Program-made: the position numbers and the translations under genes
Notes under the pieces: generated by a model
Databases searched by the model: none
What the model was told of the DNA's origin: nothing
The model's input: only the letters and a program-made list of their open reading frames with translations
Source of the DNA: Oscillospiraceae bacterium
GTDB lineage: Bacteria; Bacillota; Clostridia; Oscillospirales; CAG-382
Direction: 5' to 3'
Assembly (NCBI GenBank): GCA_015063885.1
Contig: SVTH01000005.1
Location: forward strand, 103,061-167,060
DNA length: 64,000 bases
Shown: piece after piece, positions 56,777 through 64,000 of the stretch
Layout of the letters: each line of letters begins with the position of its first letter
Numbering within the stretch: the stretch's first letter is position 1

Positions 56777-57214
56777 TTACCGAAATTTTTCGATGGCTTC
56801 CACTGCCAAGCGGTCGCAACGTTCGTTGTAGGGGTGGCCTGCGTGGCCCTTGATCCAGCGGAAGGTGACTTCGTGTCTGTCCAGCTGTTTTTGCAGACGC
56901 TCCCAAAGGTCACGGTTCAAGGCGGGGGAGCCGTCGGCTTTGCGCCAGTTTCGTTTTTGCCAGTTTTCCAGCCATTTCTTTTGGATGGCGTCCACCAGGT
57001 ACTTGGAATCGCTGGTCAGCGTCACGGCACAGGGCTCCTTCAAGGCCTCCAGGCCTACGATGGCGGCCATCAGCTCCATGCGGTTGTTGGTGGTCTCCTT
57101 TTCGCCGCCGGAGAGCTCTTTTTCGGTGGTTCCGTATTTCAGCACCGCGCCGTAGCCCCCCGGTCCCGGGTTGCCGCTGCAGGCGCCGTCTGTGTAGAGT
57201 TCGATTTGTTTCAT
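56777..57214 (-). CDS. rnhA: Ribonuclease HI
   Basis: The 145-residue enzyme cuts RNA in RNA-DNA hybrids. The catalytic carboxylates are visible: Asp9 in [14 protein letters not shown], Glu47 in NNRMELMA, Asp69 in LTSDSKYL and Asp134 in NERCDRLA, with His124 in IKGHAGH. The basic W-rich handle ([12 protein letters not shown]) is present. It is a single gene, upstream of the DUF4143 operators. Confidence 0.97.
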   Translation of the reverse strand: MKQIELYTDGACSGNPGPGGYGAVLKYGTTEKELSGGEKETTNNRMELMAAIVGLEALKEPCAVTLTSDSKYLVDAIQKKWLENWQKRNWRKADGSPALNRDLWERLQKQLDRHEVTFRWIKGHAGHPYNERCDRLAVEAIEKFR

Positions 57215-57225
57215 AGGTATATGGC

Positions 57226-57302
57226 CTTAAGAACCTTTTTCGTGAAAAAGGTTCTTAAGAATCTCCAAAAAGCTTTTATTGCCGAAAACTGTCGTTTTCG
57301 GA
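57226..57302 (+). repeat. Two-hairpin element, copy 4
   Basis: TTAAGAACCTTTTT/AAAAAGGTTCTTAA is followed by GAATCTCCAAA and the CCGAAAAC/GTTTTCGG hairpin. The layout matches copy 1 in oriC. Confidence 0.75.
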
Positions 57303-57309
57303 AGTTTTT

Positions 57310-57390
57310 TATTTTTCCTCACAATACCGGGTTCTTAGGGAGCGGGCTCCCTAAGCGGGGATCATAAGGGGCAGAGCCCCTTAACGTCAC
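57310..57390. repeat. TTAGGGAGC hairpin repeat before the dnaC-like gene end
   Basis: TTAGGGAGC/GCTCCCTAA and AAGGGGC/GCCCCTT, as at 27058 and 28646. The second hairpin lies just past the dnaC-like stop and may end that operon. Confidence 0.65.
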
Positions 57391-57405
57391 TTAACGTCCT
57401 TAACG

Positions 57406-58341
57406 TCACTTCTCCGAAAGCTTCTGCATCCGCACGTCGCTTCCCGTAAAGAGGAGCACGCGGAACTCGCCCAGCAGTCGGGAGAGCACCCGTTCCCCGT
57501 AGGTTTTTTCCAGCTGGGGGCGGTTCAGGTTGGTGTTGATCACCGTGGGCTTGCCCTCCATGAGGCGGGTGTTCAGCAGGTTGAAGAAGGTGGCGGCGGT
57601 GTACTGGGAGCCGCATTCCGCACCCAGGTCGTCGATGAGCAGGAGGTCGCAAGCTTCGTATTTTTCCGTATCGGGGGCGTTATCCCTGGCAAAGCGGGCG
57701 GCCTCGTAGGTGTCGAACAGCTTCTGAGAGGTCTCGTAGATCACCCGATACCCCTTGGCGGCAACCCCTCCCGCAATGGCGGCGGAAAGGTGGGTCTTCC
57801 CCAGCCCCGTCTTGCCCAAAAACAGCAAGGGCTGGGAGGCGGGGTTGAAATTCTTCACGTAGTCCTTGCAGATGGCAAGCACCCGCTCCATGCGGGCCAG
57901 ATCGTCCCCTGTGAAGTATTTCAAGGAGAAATTCTCAAAGGTCTTGTCCATCAGCCCCTTCCCCAGGCCTGCGGATGCGTAGGCGGAGAGGGTGAGCTGT
58001 TTCTTTACGCACAGGCACAGGGTGCCCTTCACGTAGCCGCTGTCGGAGCATACCTTGCATTCGTAAGCGGGGGTGTCCTCGTCCCCACGGTAGCCGTGGG
58101 AGATGAGCAGCTGCCGCCGACGCTCCTGGAGCGCCAGGTTTTCCTGCTCCAAGCGGGCGATGCCCTCCTTGTCCCCCGCAATGGCCAGCCCCACGATGGC
58201 AGGCCCGAAGGCGGAAAGACGGCGGTCAATGTCCCCAAGTGCGGGGATCTCCTTGCAAAGGGCGGCGGTACGGGCTTCCGCCTTGGCCTCCGCCTCGTTG
58301 CGCAGCTTGTCCTTGATATGTAACGCTTGGGTGAGGTTCAT
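57406..58341 (-). CDS. DnaC/DnaI-like helicase loader ATPase
   Basis: The 311-residue protein has an N-terminal helical part, a zinc-finger-like segment CKVCSDSGYVKGTLCLC (~117-134), then the AAA+ domain with Walker A GKTGLGKTHLSAAI and Walker B CDLLLIDDLGAE. This is the DnaI/DnaC pattern; such proteins load the replicative helicase. The partner DnaD-like gene lies immediately upstream, 18 bp away, as in Bacillus and other Firmicutes, which supports a primosome role. Confidence 0.88.
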   Translation of the reverse strand: MNLTQALHIKDKLRNEAEAKAEARTAALCKEIPALGDIDRRLSAFGPAIVGLAIAGDKEGIARLEQENLALQERRRQLLISHGYRGDEDTPAYECKVCSDSGYVKGTLCLCVKKQLTLSAYASAGLGKGLMDKTFENFSLKYFTGDDLARMERVLAICKDYVKNFNPASQPLLFLGKTGLGKTHLSAAIAGGVAAKGYRVIYETSQKLFDTYEAARFARDNAPDTEKYEACDLLLIDDLGAECGSQYTAATFFNLLNTRLMEGKPTVINTNLNRPQLEKTYGERVLSRLLGEFRVLLFTGSDVRMQKLSEK

Positions 58342-58358
58342 AAAAAACTCCTTCCGTA

Positions 58359-59267
58359 TCAGCCTTCAAAGCCCGCTTTCAATGCGGCGTCGAAGAAGGC
58401 GTCGCTGTCGCCGTAGGAGGCGTCGGGGGTCTTCTCGGCTCTTGCCTTGGCGTCACCGATCTCCACGTCCTCCGCGGTGGTGAAGCCGCTTTCGTACCAG
58501 CGCTTCAGCATGGCGTTCATGTAGGCAAGGTTCACCTTGTGGAGGTTGTCCACCGTTTTCTCGTAGGAAAGGGAGATGAGGTCGAAGGGCAGCGCCCAAT
58601 CCTCCAGCCAGCGGGTGAAGAACTCCTTCTCCTTGGCGGAAAGGGCACGCTCCCCGAAGCCCAGTATGGTGCGCAAGCGGGTGGAATCGGCGTTCCGCTT
58701 CTCCAAAAGGATCATATATTGCTCAAACTTTTCGTAAGTGTCGATGCCGTCCTTCTCGTACATGGAAAGGGCGGTCTTCATCAGGTACTGCATGGAGGTC
58801 TTTCCCTTGGTCTTGCAGTACCCCGCGATGCCGCCGATGACCTCGGCAGGCAAGCCCACGTAGTTGTAAAGGTACAAAAGGGAGGAAAGCTCGTTTTTGT
58901 TTAAGATCCCCGTCCCGAAGGTCTCCGCCACCAGCTCGGTGCAGGAGCGGAAGGCGGTGTCCTCGTCCAGGTAGGAGGAGATGGTGTGGCTGTCGTAGGA
59001 TCTGAACAGGGAGGTGGAGGGCGCCACCGCCTTTTTGGGGGTAGAATCGTCTTCCTCAAAGATCCCCGCGCCCCGCCAGAAGGCAAAGGCCGCCTCTGCG
59101 TCTGCGGGGGTGATGCCTAATTGCTGTGCCATCTCTGCGGGAGCGGCTTCCTTTTTGCCGAACAGGAAAAGAAGCACCTTCAGCTCCGTGGCGGAGGCGT
59201 TTTTCACCTTGGGCAGTACCTCCATGGGCAGGAGGATCAGATTGTCGGAGGGTGTTTTGATCTTCAT
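58359..59267 (-). CDS. DnaD-domain primosome protein
   Basis: The 302-residue protein has an N-terminal winged-helix-like part (ELKVLLFLFGKKEAAPAEMAQQLGI) and two DnaD-like helical domains in the C-terminal half (LSSLLYLYNYVGLPAEVIGGIAGYC, then LDNLHKV-type helices up to KRWYESGFTTAEDVEI). DnaD remodels origin DNA and recruits the helicase loader. It lies directly before the DnaI-like gene on the same strand. Confidence 0.88.
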   Translation of the reverse strand: MKIKTPSDNLILLPMEVLPKVKNASATELKVLLFLFGKKEAAPAEMAQQLGITPADAEAAFAFWRGAGIFEEDDSTPKKAVAPSTSLFRSYDSHTISSYLDEDTAFRSCTELVAETFGTGILNKNELSSLLYLYNYVGLPAEVIGGIAGYCKTKGKTSMQYLMKTALSMYEKDGIDTYEKFEQYMILLEKRNADSTRLRTILGFGERALSAKEKEFFTRWLEDWALPFDLISLSYEKTVDNLHKVNLAYMNAMLKRWYESGFTTAEDVEIGDAKARAEKTPDASYGDSDAFFDAALKAGFEG

Positions 59268-59280
59268 GTGTTCTTCCTTC

Positions 59281-59715
59281 TCAAGAGAGGATGCCCACGG
59301 GGGTCACCGTCAGGCGCATACGGTTTTTGGCGGAGTGCTGTCCGCCGATCTCCATGCTGTACTCCACGTCCAGACAGCCCCCCTTGGGGGTAAGCTCGTT
59401 CTGCAGACGGGTGGTAAGGATGGTGATCTGCATGGGGAAATACCCCGTGTTGTAAATGCAGGCGTGGAGCTTCCCTTCCTCAAAGACCATGTGGGTGTTG
59501 ATCTGCCCCACGCGGTTTACGGAAACGATGCCGTTCTTCATGGCGGTGAGGGTGGTGACGGTGTTGTCCATCCCCGTCAGCTCCGGCTCGGTATATTCCA
59601 CCTTGATGCCGTCACGGGAGTTGCGGCAGGTGCCGTCCACCCGATAACGGATGGTCTCGGGCTCCCCCTCGGCGGTATCGTAGCGGTAGTTGGTGATCTC
59701 AATGGAAACGTTCAT
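59281..59715 (-). CDS. DUF1934 domain protein (YwiB-like)
   Basis: The 144-residue protein is a beta-rich calycin-like DUF1934 protein: IEITNYRYDTAEGEPETIRYRV-type start, KVEYTEPELTGMDNTVTTL, then CLDVEYSMEIGGQHSAKNRM. Function unknown. The start overlaps nothing but lies 2 bp after the murI stop, so the two genes are coupled. The ATG is chosen over an upstream extension that runs inside murI. Confidence 0.85.
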   Translation of the reverse strand: MNVSIEITNYRYDTAEGEPETIRYRVDGTCRNSRDGIKVEYTEPELTGMDNTVTTLTAMKNGIVSVNRVGQINTHMVFEEGKLHACIYNTGYFPMQITILTTRLQNELTPKGGCLDVEYSMEIGGQHSAKNRMRLTVTPVGILS

Positions 59716-59717
59716 AC

Positions 59718-60518
59718 TCAATATTTCTCGATTTCTATACGTTTGATCTCTGCGGTGATGGGCCGCCCCAGGAAAGCGGCGGCGTTTTTGCGGAAGGCCT
59801 CCGGGTCGTCGGAGGTGAAGAACAGGTCCTGCCCCGTTCCCGCGGCGGGGGAGAGGGCCAGTGCGGCCTTGGCCATGGCCTTTGCCGCTTCCTCCCCGGC
59901 GGAGACCTGCAGGGGAGCGGGGAGCACGTCGGTGAGAATGTCCGACAGCAAGGGGAAATGGGTGCACCCTAAGATCATGGCGTCGGGAGAAAAGGCTTCG
60001 TAGGGCTTCAGGTACCGTTTTGCGATCTCCGTGGCGGCGATGTCACCCTTTTGGGTAAAGCCGTTTTCCGCCAGGGGGACGAACATGGGGCAGGCAACGG
60101 ATTCCACACGGATGGCGGGGTCGATTGCCTTGATGGCCTTTTCGTAGGCTCCCGAGCCCACCGTGGCGGCGGTTCCCAGCACCAGCACCCTGCCGTTTCC
60201 TGCGGCGGCGATCTCCGCGGCACGCTTGGCGGCGGGCTCCACCACGCCCACGAAGGGCAGGGGGAAGGTGCGCTCCAACAGCTCCAGGGCGTTGGAGGAC
60301 ACCGTTCCGCAGGCCACCAGCACCGCCTCCACCTTTTGGGAAAGGAGGAACCGCACGTCCTGCAGGGCAAAACGGCAGATGACCTCCCCGGATTTGGTGC
60401 CGTAGGGCACACGGGCGTTGTCACCGAAGTATATTAAGTCGTGGGCGGGCAGCAGCTCCCGCAGAGCGCGGTAGCCGGTGAGCCCTCCCAACCCGGAATC
60501 AAAAATACCGATGCGCAT
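59718..60518 (-). CDS. murI: Glutamate racemase
   Basis: The 266-residue enzyme makes D-glutamate for peptidoglycan. It starts RIGIFDSGLGGLTGYRAL (Asp7, Ser8), contains YFGDNARVPYGTKS, LVACGTVSSNALE (first catalytic Cys) and MILGCTHFPLL (second catalytic Cys-Thr-His). The ATG at 60518 follows GGAGGTC; a longer frame reads through hairpin array 4 and is not protein. It heads the operon murI-DUF1934-dnaD-dnaI. Confidence 0.96.
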   Translation of the reverse strand: MRIGIFDSGLGGLTGYRALRELLPAHDLIYFGDNARVPYGTKSGEVICRFALQDVRFLLSQKVEAVLVACGTVSSNALELLERTFPLPFVGVVEPAAKRAAEIAAAGNGRVLVLGTAATVGSGAYEKAIKAIDPAIRVESVACPMFVPLAENGFTQKGDIAATEIAKRYLKPYEAFSPDAMILGCTHFPLLSDILTDVLPAPLQVSAGEEAAKAMAKAALALSPAAGTGQDLFFTSDDPEAFRKNAAAFLGRPITAEIKRIEIEKY

Positions 60519-60535
60519 AAAGACCTCCGAAAGGA

Positions 60536-60965
60536 ATGAAATGGCTTCGCCAATGAAGTGCTGTGCAAAGAAGTTGTGCGCAATGAAGTGCTGCGCAATG
60601 AAGTGTCCCTGCGGGACAATGAAGTTGTGCGCACAGCGCACAAATGGTCAGTTGTTAAGTGCCGGCAGGCTTTCGTTCTGCAAACAACTTAACATTTGCG
60701 ACCTTTGGTCGCAACTTCATTGACGCGTCAGCGTCACTTCATTTCGGCTTTGCCGAACTTCATTGTTTTCACAGAAAACACTTCGTTGTCCCCGACACTT
60801 ACAGCAGCGTCACCAACAAAGGAATTGTTAAGTGCCGGCAGACTTTCGTTCTGCAAACAACTTAACATTTGCGACCTTTGGTCGCAACTTCATTGACGCG
60901 TCAGCGTCACTTCATTTCGGCTTTGCCGAACTTCATTGTTTTCACAGAAAACACTTCGTTGTCCC
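60536..60965. repeat. ATGAAGT hairpin array 4 with internal tandem duplication
   Basis: The left part has ATGAAGT-linked hairpins (GGC/GCC, TGTCCC/GGGACA, TTGTGCGC/GCGCACAA). A centre GTCAGTTGT...ACAACTTAACA follows, then CTTCATT-linked hairpins (TTGCGACC/GGTCGCAA, TGACGC/GCGTCA, TTCGGC/GCCGAA, GTTTTC/GAAAAC). From 60652 a 173 bp unit is repeated in tandem, starting again at 60825. Confidence 0.88.
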
Positions 60966-60997
60966 CGACACTTACAGTAACGTCACCAACAAAGGAA
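60652..60997. repeat. 173 bp tandem duplication, two copies
   Basis: Copy 1 (60652-60824) and copy 2 (60825-60997) differ at about three positions. The unit includes half of array 4 and the last codons of the AEC transporter gene, so copy 1 has an unattached copy of the gene end (IPLLVTLL and stop on the minus strand). Confidence 0.88.
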
Positions 60998-61910
60998 TTG
61001 TCAGCATACAAAGCAGATTAGACAGCAAAATGGCGTCTGCGGCGGTATGCTTCCCTGCGGTCTCCTCCGAGGGGAGGTAGATCTCCGAGAAGTTCTGTAC
61101 GGCCGCCGCCGTGGGACAGCAGGAAAGCAGGAAAAGCGTGGCGCCGAAGTACCAGGGGAAGGGCAGGAGCTTGATAAACGCCAATGCCAGCAAGGGCATC
61201 ACCACCAGCTTCCCTGCGCAGGAAAGCCAGGCGCAGCCGTCGGTGACGATACGCTTGAAGGGGGTGGCGGCCAGCCGCATTCCCAAGGCGATCATACAAA
61301 GAGGGGTGGACATTTTCCCCGCCAGGGAGACGGTGGTCTCCAAAGCGCCCGGGAGCTTGAAGCCCGCCAGGAACAGGGGAAAGGCTACGTAAAAGGCCAG
61401 CATGGCGGGGTTTAACAGCAGACCCTTCACACGGATATGCTTCTTTTCCCCGGTGATCAGGAACAGCCCTGCCGTCCATGCCAACAGGTTCATGGAAAGG
61501 GCGAAGACTGCGGACAGAGCCACGGCGTCGGAAGCCACCTCCGAGGGCAGTAAGGCCTCTAACAGGGGGATCCCGATAAAGCCCACGTTGCCGAAGGTGG
61601 ACGCCGCACCGGAAACACGGCGGCAGACCCGTTTTCTGTCCCCCGGCAGGAGGCAGGCGATCCCCAGAACCGCCAGCTGGACTGCGGTGCAAAGGAGGAA
61701 GAACCATCCCATGTTTTGCAGCAACGCGGGGGTGCAATCGGCGGAGAGGAAGGCGTGGACCTCTAAGCAGGGCTGGCAAAGGTACACCAGCACCTTGGAG
61801 AAGGGGGCGATCTGGTTTGGGGAGAGGGTCTTGGTCTTGACGAACAGGAACCCGGGGACGGCGTAGGCCATCATGGAGAGTACCTGTACGGCGGTATCGA
61901 AAATATTCAT
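60972..61910 (-). CDS. AEC family transporter (second copy)
   Basis: The 312-residue membrane protein has ~10 hydrophobic segments and AEC motifs (VPGFLFVKTKTLSPNQIAP, SGAASTFGNVGFIGIPLLEAL, CCPTAAAVQNFSEIY). It differs clearly from the copy at 51289 (CCPTAAA instead of GLSPVV in the C-terminal half). Its stop lies in the tandem-duplicated unit. It starts 4 bp after the stop of the GT39 gene and probably shares its promoter. Substrate unknown. Confidence 0.88.
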   Translation of the reverse strand: MNIFDTAVQVLSMMAYAVPGFLFVKTKTLSPNQIAPFSKVLVYLCQPCLEVHAFLSADCTPALLQNMGWFFLLCTAVQLAVLGIACLLPGDRKRVCRRVSGAASTFGNVGFIGIPLLEALLPSEVASDAVALSAVFALSMNLLAWTAGLFLITGEKKHIRVKGLLLNPAMLAFYVAFPLFLAGFKLPGALETTVSLAGKMSTPLCMIALGMRLAATPFKRIVTDGCAWLSCAGKLVVMPLLALAFIKLLPFPWYFGATLFLLSCCPTAAAVQNFSEIYLPSEETAGKHTAADAILLSNLLCMLTIPLLVTLL

Positions 61911-61914
61911 AAGC

Positions 61915-63585
61915 TTAATAATACATGGGATAGATCATGGTAGCGCACACCGCAAACAGCGCCGTGGCGGCGATGAGGACCCCGCGGAGGGCGGAGAACA
62001 GCTTGCCCTTGGGGGTGGCGACGTCTTCCTTCTCCATTCTCTTCAGCAGAACTGCCAGGAAGATAGCGCCCGTCAGCAGAGTGGGCACCAGGTAACGGTA
62101 GTCCATGGAGCAGAAATGGGGGTAGGAGAAGCAGAAGGGGATATAGGTGATGAGCATGGTCGCCCAATAGAACAGGACGAACAGGCAAGGGATCCTGCCG
62201 AAGCCCATGGTGTCCTTGAATTCCTCCTCTGTCTTGCGGGAGAACACCTGCCACAGGCAGTACGCCGCGCCCACGAGGGTGGCGAGAACGATGATCACGT
62301 TCATCCAGAACAGCAAATTGGAGGAAGCGTCGTAGATATGGTAATTCTTCCATTTGGAATACTCCCCGAACAGGGACATCTTCAGCACCGCCAAGGGGAT
62401 GCAATGCTCAAAATATTCCGCACCCTGGACGCCGCCCCGCATGGGGTAAACGCCGAAGTCCTTTAAGGAATCCCAATCGAAGAACCGTTCCGCCACGGAG
62501 TAGCCTCCAAGGTACTGATCCGCCTTGGTGGAAAGCTTGGGAACGTAGGTGAGGGGGGTATCGTACAGCAGATAGTTCCGCACCTGCCAGCCGATGCCCA
62601 AGGGGATGCAGATCACCCCGAAGAGGGCAAACTGGGCGATGAGGGTCCATCTGCCCTTCCAATCCTTTTCCGTGGCCAGCTTGTGGAGGAACAGGAACGC
62701 CACGGCAGGGGCTACCACGCCGGTGGCAAGCTTGGAGAACATGGCGCATCCGATGCACAATCCCAGCAGGGCAATGGTGGGGAAGGAGGGGCTTTTGTGC
62801 CACTCCAGCGCCGCCCAGACCGCCAGGAAGACGAACATCACGCTGAGACAGTCGTTGTTGATGCTTCCCGAGAACAGATAAAAGGTGGGATGGAAGGCTA
62901 AGACCGTCATGGGCAGGAACAGGGCGATCCCCTTGAACTCAAAGAGCTTCAGGATCCGGTAAGCGGCGTACAGGGTGACCATGGAATAGAACAGGGTCAG
63001 GATCTGCAGATTCTCGATAGCCGTCTCGAAGGCGATGCCCAGATCCCCCTGGATGGTCAGAAACCAGGCGCAGATGGTGTGGTGCAGGGGCGGGTGGTAG
63101 AACTGGCTCTTCCCGATCACGTCAAAGTTGGGGATGCCGTTTTCCATGATATACTTGATATATCCGGTGTGGCCGTAGTTGGTTCCTTCCTTGCCGAACC
63201 AGGAGGTATCGTGCTGGTTGGTGGTGATGCCAATCTCCAAGGTATACACCAGCCGTGCTACCAACGCCGTGAGGAACAGAATGGCCATCAGCTTTTCTTC
63301 CGTCAGGGTGCCGGTTCTCTGCCAATACAGCAGGAAGGAACAGCCCACGAACACGGTGAACAGCAGCATGTATTTGAACATGCTGTCCCAAACCTCTTCC
63401 TCCGCCTCCTTCAAGGCGGCGTTTTCCTCCAGGACGTTTGCCCCCCAAAGCCCGAGGGCCAGACAGGCGGCAAGCAACAGCAGAATGCAGAAGGTCCCGC
63501 ATTCCCATAGATTTTTTCGGTTCTCCTGCGGCGCTTTTCCGCGGAGCAGATCCAAAGAAGGCAGTTTCAAGGCATTTTCCCCCAA
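61915..63585 (-). CDS. GT39/ArnT-type membrane glycosyltransferase-like protein
   Basis: The 556-residue protein has about 11 membrane segments. The first large outside loop contains TNQHDTSWFGKEGTNYGHTGYIKYIM, placed like the acidic catalytic loop of GT-C transferases, and then FYHPPLHHTICAWFL. It resembles PMT/ArnT (GT39) enzymes that transfer sugars from polyprenyl carriers to proteins or lipids. The start is near MGENALKLPSLDLL; a cytoplasmic stretch of ~25 residues precedes helix 1. It has its own promoter and heads a pair with the AEC gene. Confidence 0.78.
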   Translation of the reverse strand: MGENALKLPSLDLLRGKAPQENRKNLWECGTFCILLLLAACLALGLWGANVLEENAALKEAEEEVWDSMFKYMLLFTVFVGCSFLLYWQRTGTLTEEKLMAILFLTALVARLVYTLEIGITTNQHDTSWFGKEGTNYGHTGYIKYIMENGIPNFDVIGKSQFYHPPLHHTICAWFLTIQGDLGIAFETAIENLQILTLFYSMVTLYAAYRILKLFEFKGIALFLPMTVLAFHPTFYLFSGSINNDCLSVMFVFLAVWAALEWHKSPSFPTIALLGLCIGCAMFSKLATGVVAPAVAFLFLHKLATEKDWKGRWTLIAQFALFGVICIPLGIGWQVRNYLLYDTPLTYVPKLSTKADQYLGGYSVAERFFDWDSLKDFGVYPMRGGVQGAEYFEHCIPLAVLKMSLFGEYSKWKNYHIYDASSNLLFWMNVIIVLATLVGAAYCLWQVFSRKTEEEFKDTMGFGRIPCLFVLFYWATMLITYIPFCFSYPHFCSMDYRYLVPTLLTGAIFLAVLLKRMEKEDVATPKGKLFSALRGVLIAATALFAVCATMIYPMYY

Positions 63586-63605
63586 GTTACAATTCTTCGT
63601 TCCTT

Positions 63606-63634
63606 ATTGTATCAAAGCGGGTTGGATTTGTCAA
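63606..63634 (-). promoter_or_regulatory. Promoter of the GT39-AEC pair
   Basis: On the minus strand TTGACA and TACAAT are separated by 17 bp. Confidence 0.85.
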
Positions 63635-63664
63635 GAAGGAAAAAACGGTTCTTTGGTTTGGAAA

Positions 63665-64000
63665 GGGGGGCGATTCCTTCGCACTGCCGGTTTTTTCGTT
63701 CCGTCAGTTACTTAAAACAGTTCTTGCGTTACAAAAGGGTTGATCTAACTCCCAACCATATCCCTCAGCCCGCTATCGCAGGCTTCGGTTTTCTCCGCTC
63801 GGCTGCGCCTCGACTACGAAAACTTCGACTCCGCCGCGGGAGAGCCTTCGTTTTCCTATCCTTACCCCCTTCTCCGCGGCTCCGCTCAGAATGACAGTCC
63901 TGGGGCGAGAAGGGTTAAAACGCTACGAAAAGCACGAACCTTGTCCTGCAAACGGCATCACGGTTGAAAAAACGGCGAAGCCGTTTTTAACGTCGGCGTA
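63665..64000 (+). repeat. Interspersed hairpin-mosaic repeat, partial cluster I (plus orientation)
   Basis: This copy lacks the core hairpin but has CCGTTCCGTCAGTTACTT, TTGCGTTACA, the AGCCCGC/GCAGGCT-type stem and CTCCGCGGCTCC, all on the plus strand. It is the only module right of oriC with this orientation. It continues past the window end. Confidence 0.8.

Overview
The window looks like a chromosomal segment of a low-GC-phylum but fairly GC-rich anaerobic Clostridia member, probably an uncultured gut Oscillospirales-type organism; this is inferred from gene content and style, not from a search. It is built around the replication origin: dnaA, dnaN, recF, remB, gyrB and gyrA all lie on the minus strand (30.0 to 18.2 kb), and the dnaA-dnaN gap (28.25-28.72 kb) has DnaA boxes and a run of five TAG DnaA-trio units. 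Other Firmicute markers are sigma-A type promoters with 17-18 bp spacers, AGGAGG-like ribosome sites, a GerW/YtfJ sporulation protein, ScpA/ScpB, a DnaD plus DnaI-like helicase-loading pair and RemB.

Layout. 0-8 kb: the end of a HAD phosphatase, a DUF559 endonuclease gene bracketed by two palindromic repeats, a solute-binding lipoprotein, the pgk-tpiA operon and a large glycosidase-like protein. 8-16 kb: an ECF sigma factor with a membrane partner, a cysteine desulfidase-type protein, CarD, a SecB-like chaperone, a BaiN/HI0933 flavoprotein and an SPFH protein. 16-31 kb: a sialate O-acetylesterase-type hydrolase, then the gyrase/origin block. 31-34 kb: nusB-xseA-hslO. 34-43 kb: a lipoprotein, tRNA-Ala(GGC), aroQ, yhbY, a phosphopantetheinyl transferase, gerW, DUF2953, scpB, scpA, an M50 protease and gpmI. 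43-49 kb: ddl, a membrane-anchored MurF, an alpha/beta hydrolase and a lipid kinase. 50-55 kb: mnmA, an AEC transporter and a leucine-rich-repeat surface protein. 54-64 kb: an SDR, a DUF4143 ATPase with palindromic operators, rnhA, a dnaC/dnaI-like gene, a DnaD-like gene, a DUF1934 gene, murI, a second AEC transporter and a GT39-type membrane glycosyltransferase.

The unusual content is intergenic. About 8-9 kb consists of interspersed repeats made of many short hairpins joined by conserved linkers. The main family has 19 core hairpin copies here. All 10 copies left of oriC are on the plus strand and all 9 copies right of it are on the minus strand, so the family is polarised by replichore. 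Comparing copies shows stems changing on both sides together while linkers stay fixed, which suggests a selected secondary structure. A second kind is compact arrays of tri-nucleotide-loop hairpins separated by ATGAAGT (mirrored to ACTTCAT past a conserved centre). Four copies lie between same-direction genes, one of them between scpB and scpA. Other families (the TATATCATC array, the AGGAACCTCATCCA palindromes around the DUF559 gene, and a two-hairpin element ending in CCGAAAAC/GTTTTCGG) follow the same variable-stem, fixed-linker design. These repeats are the best candidate for an undescribed system in the window. No CRISPR array, rRNA, prophage or complete insertion sequence was seen.
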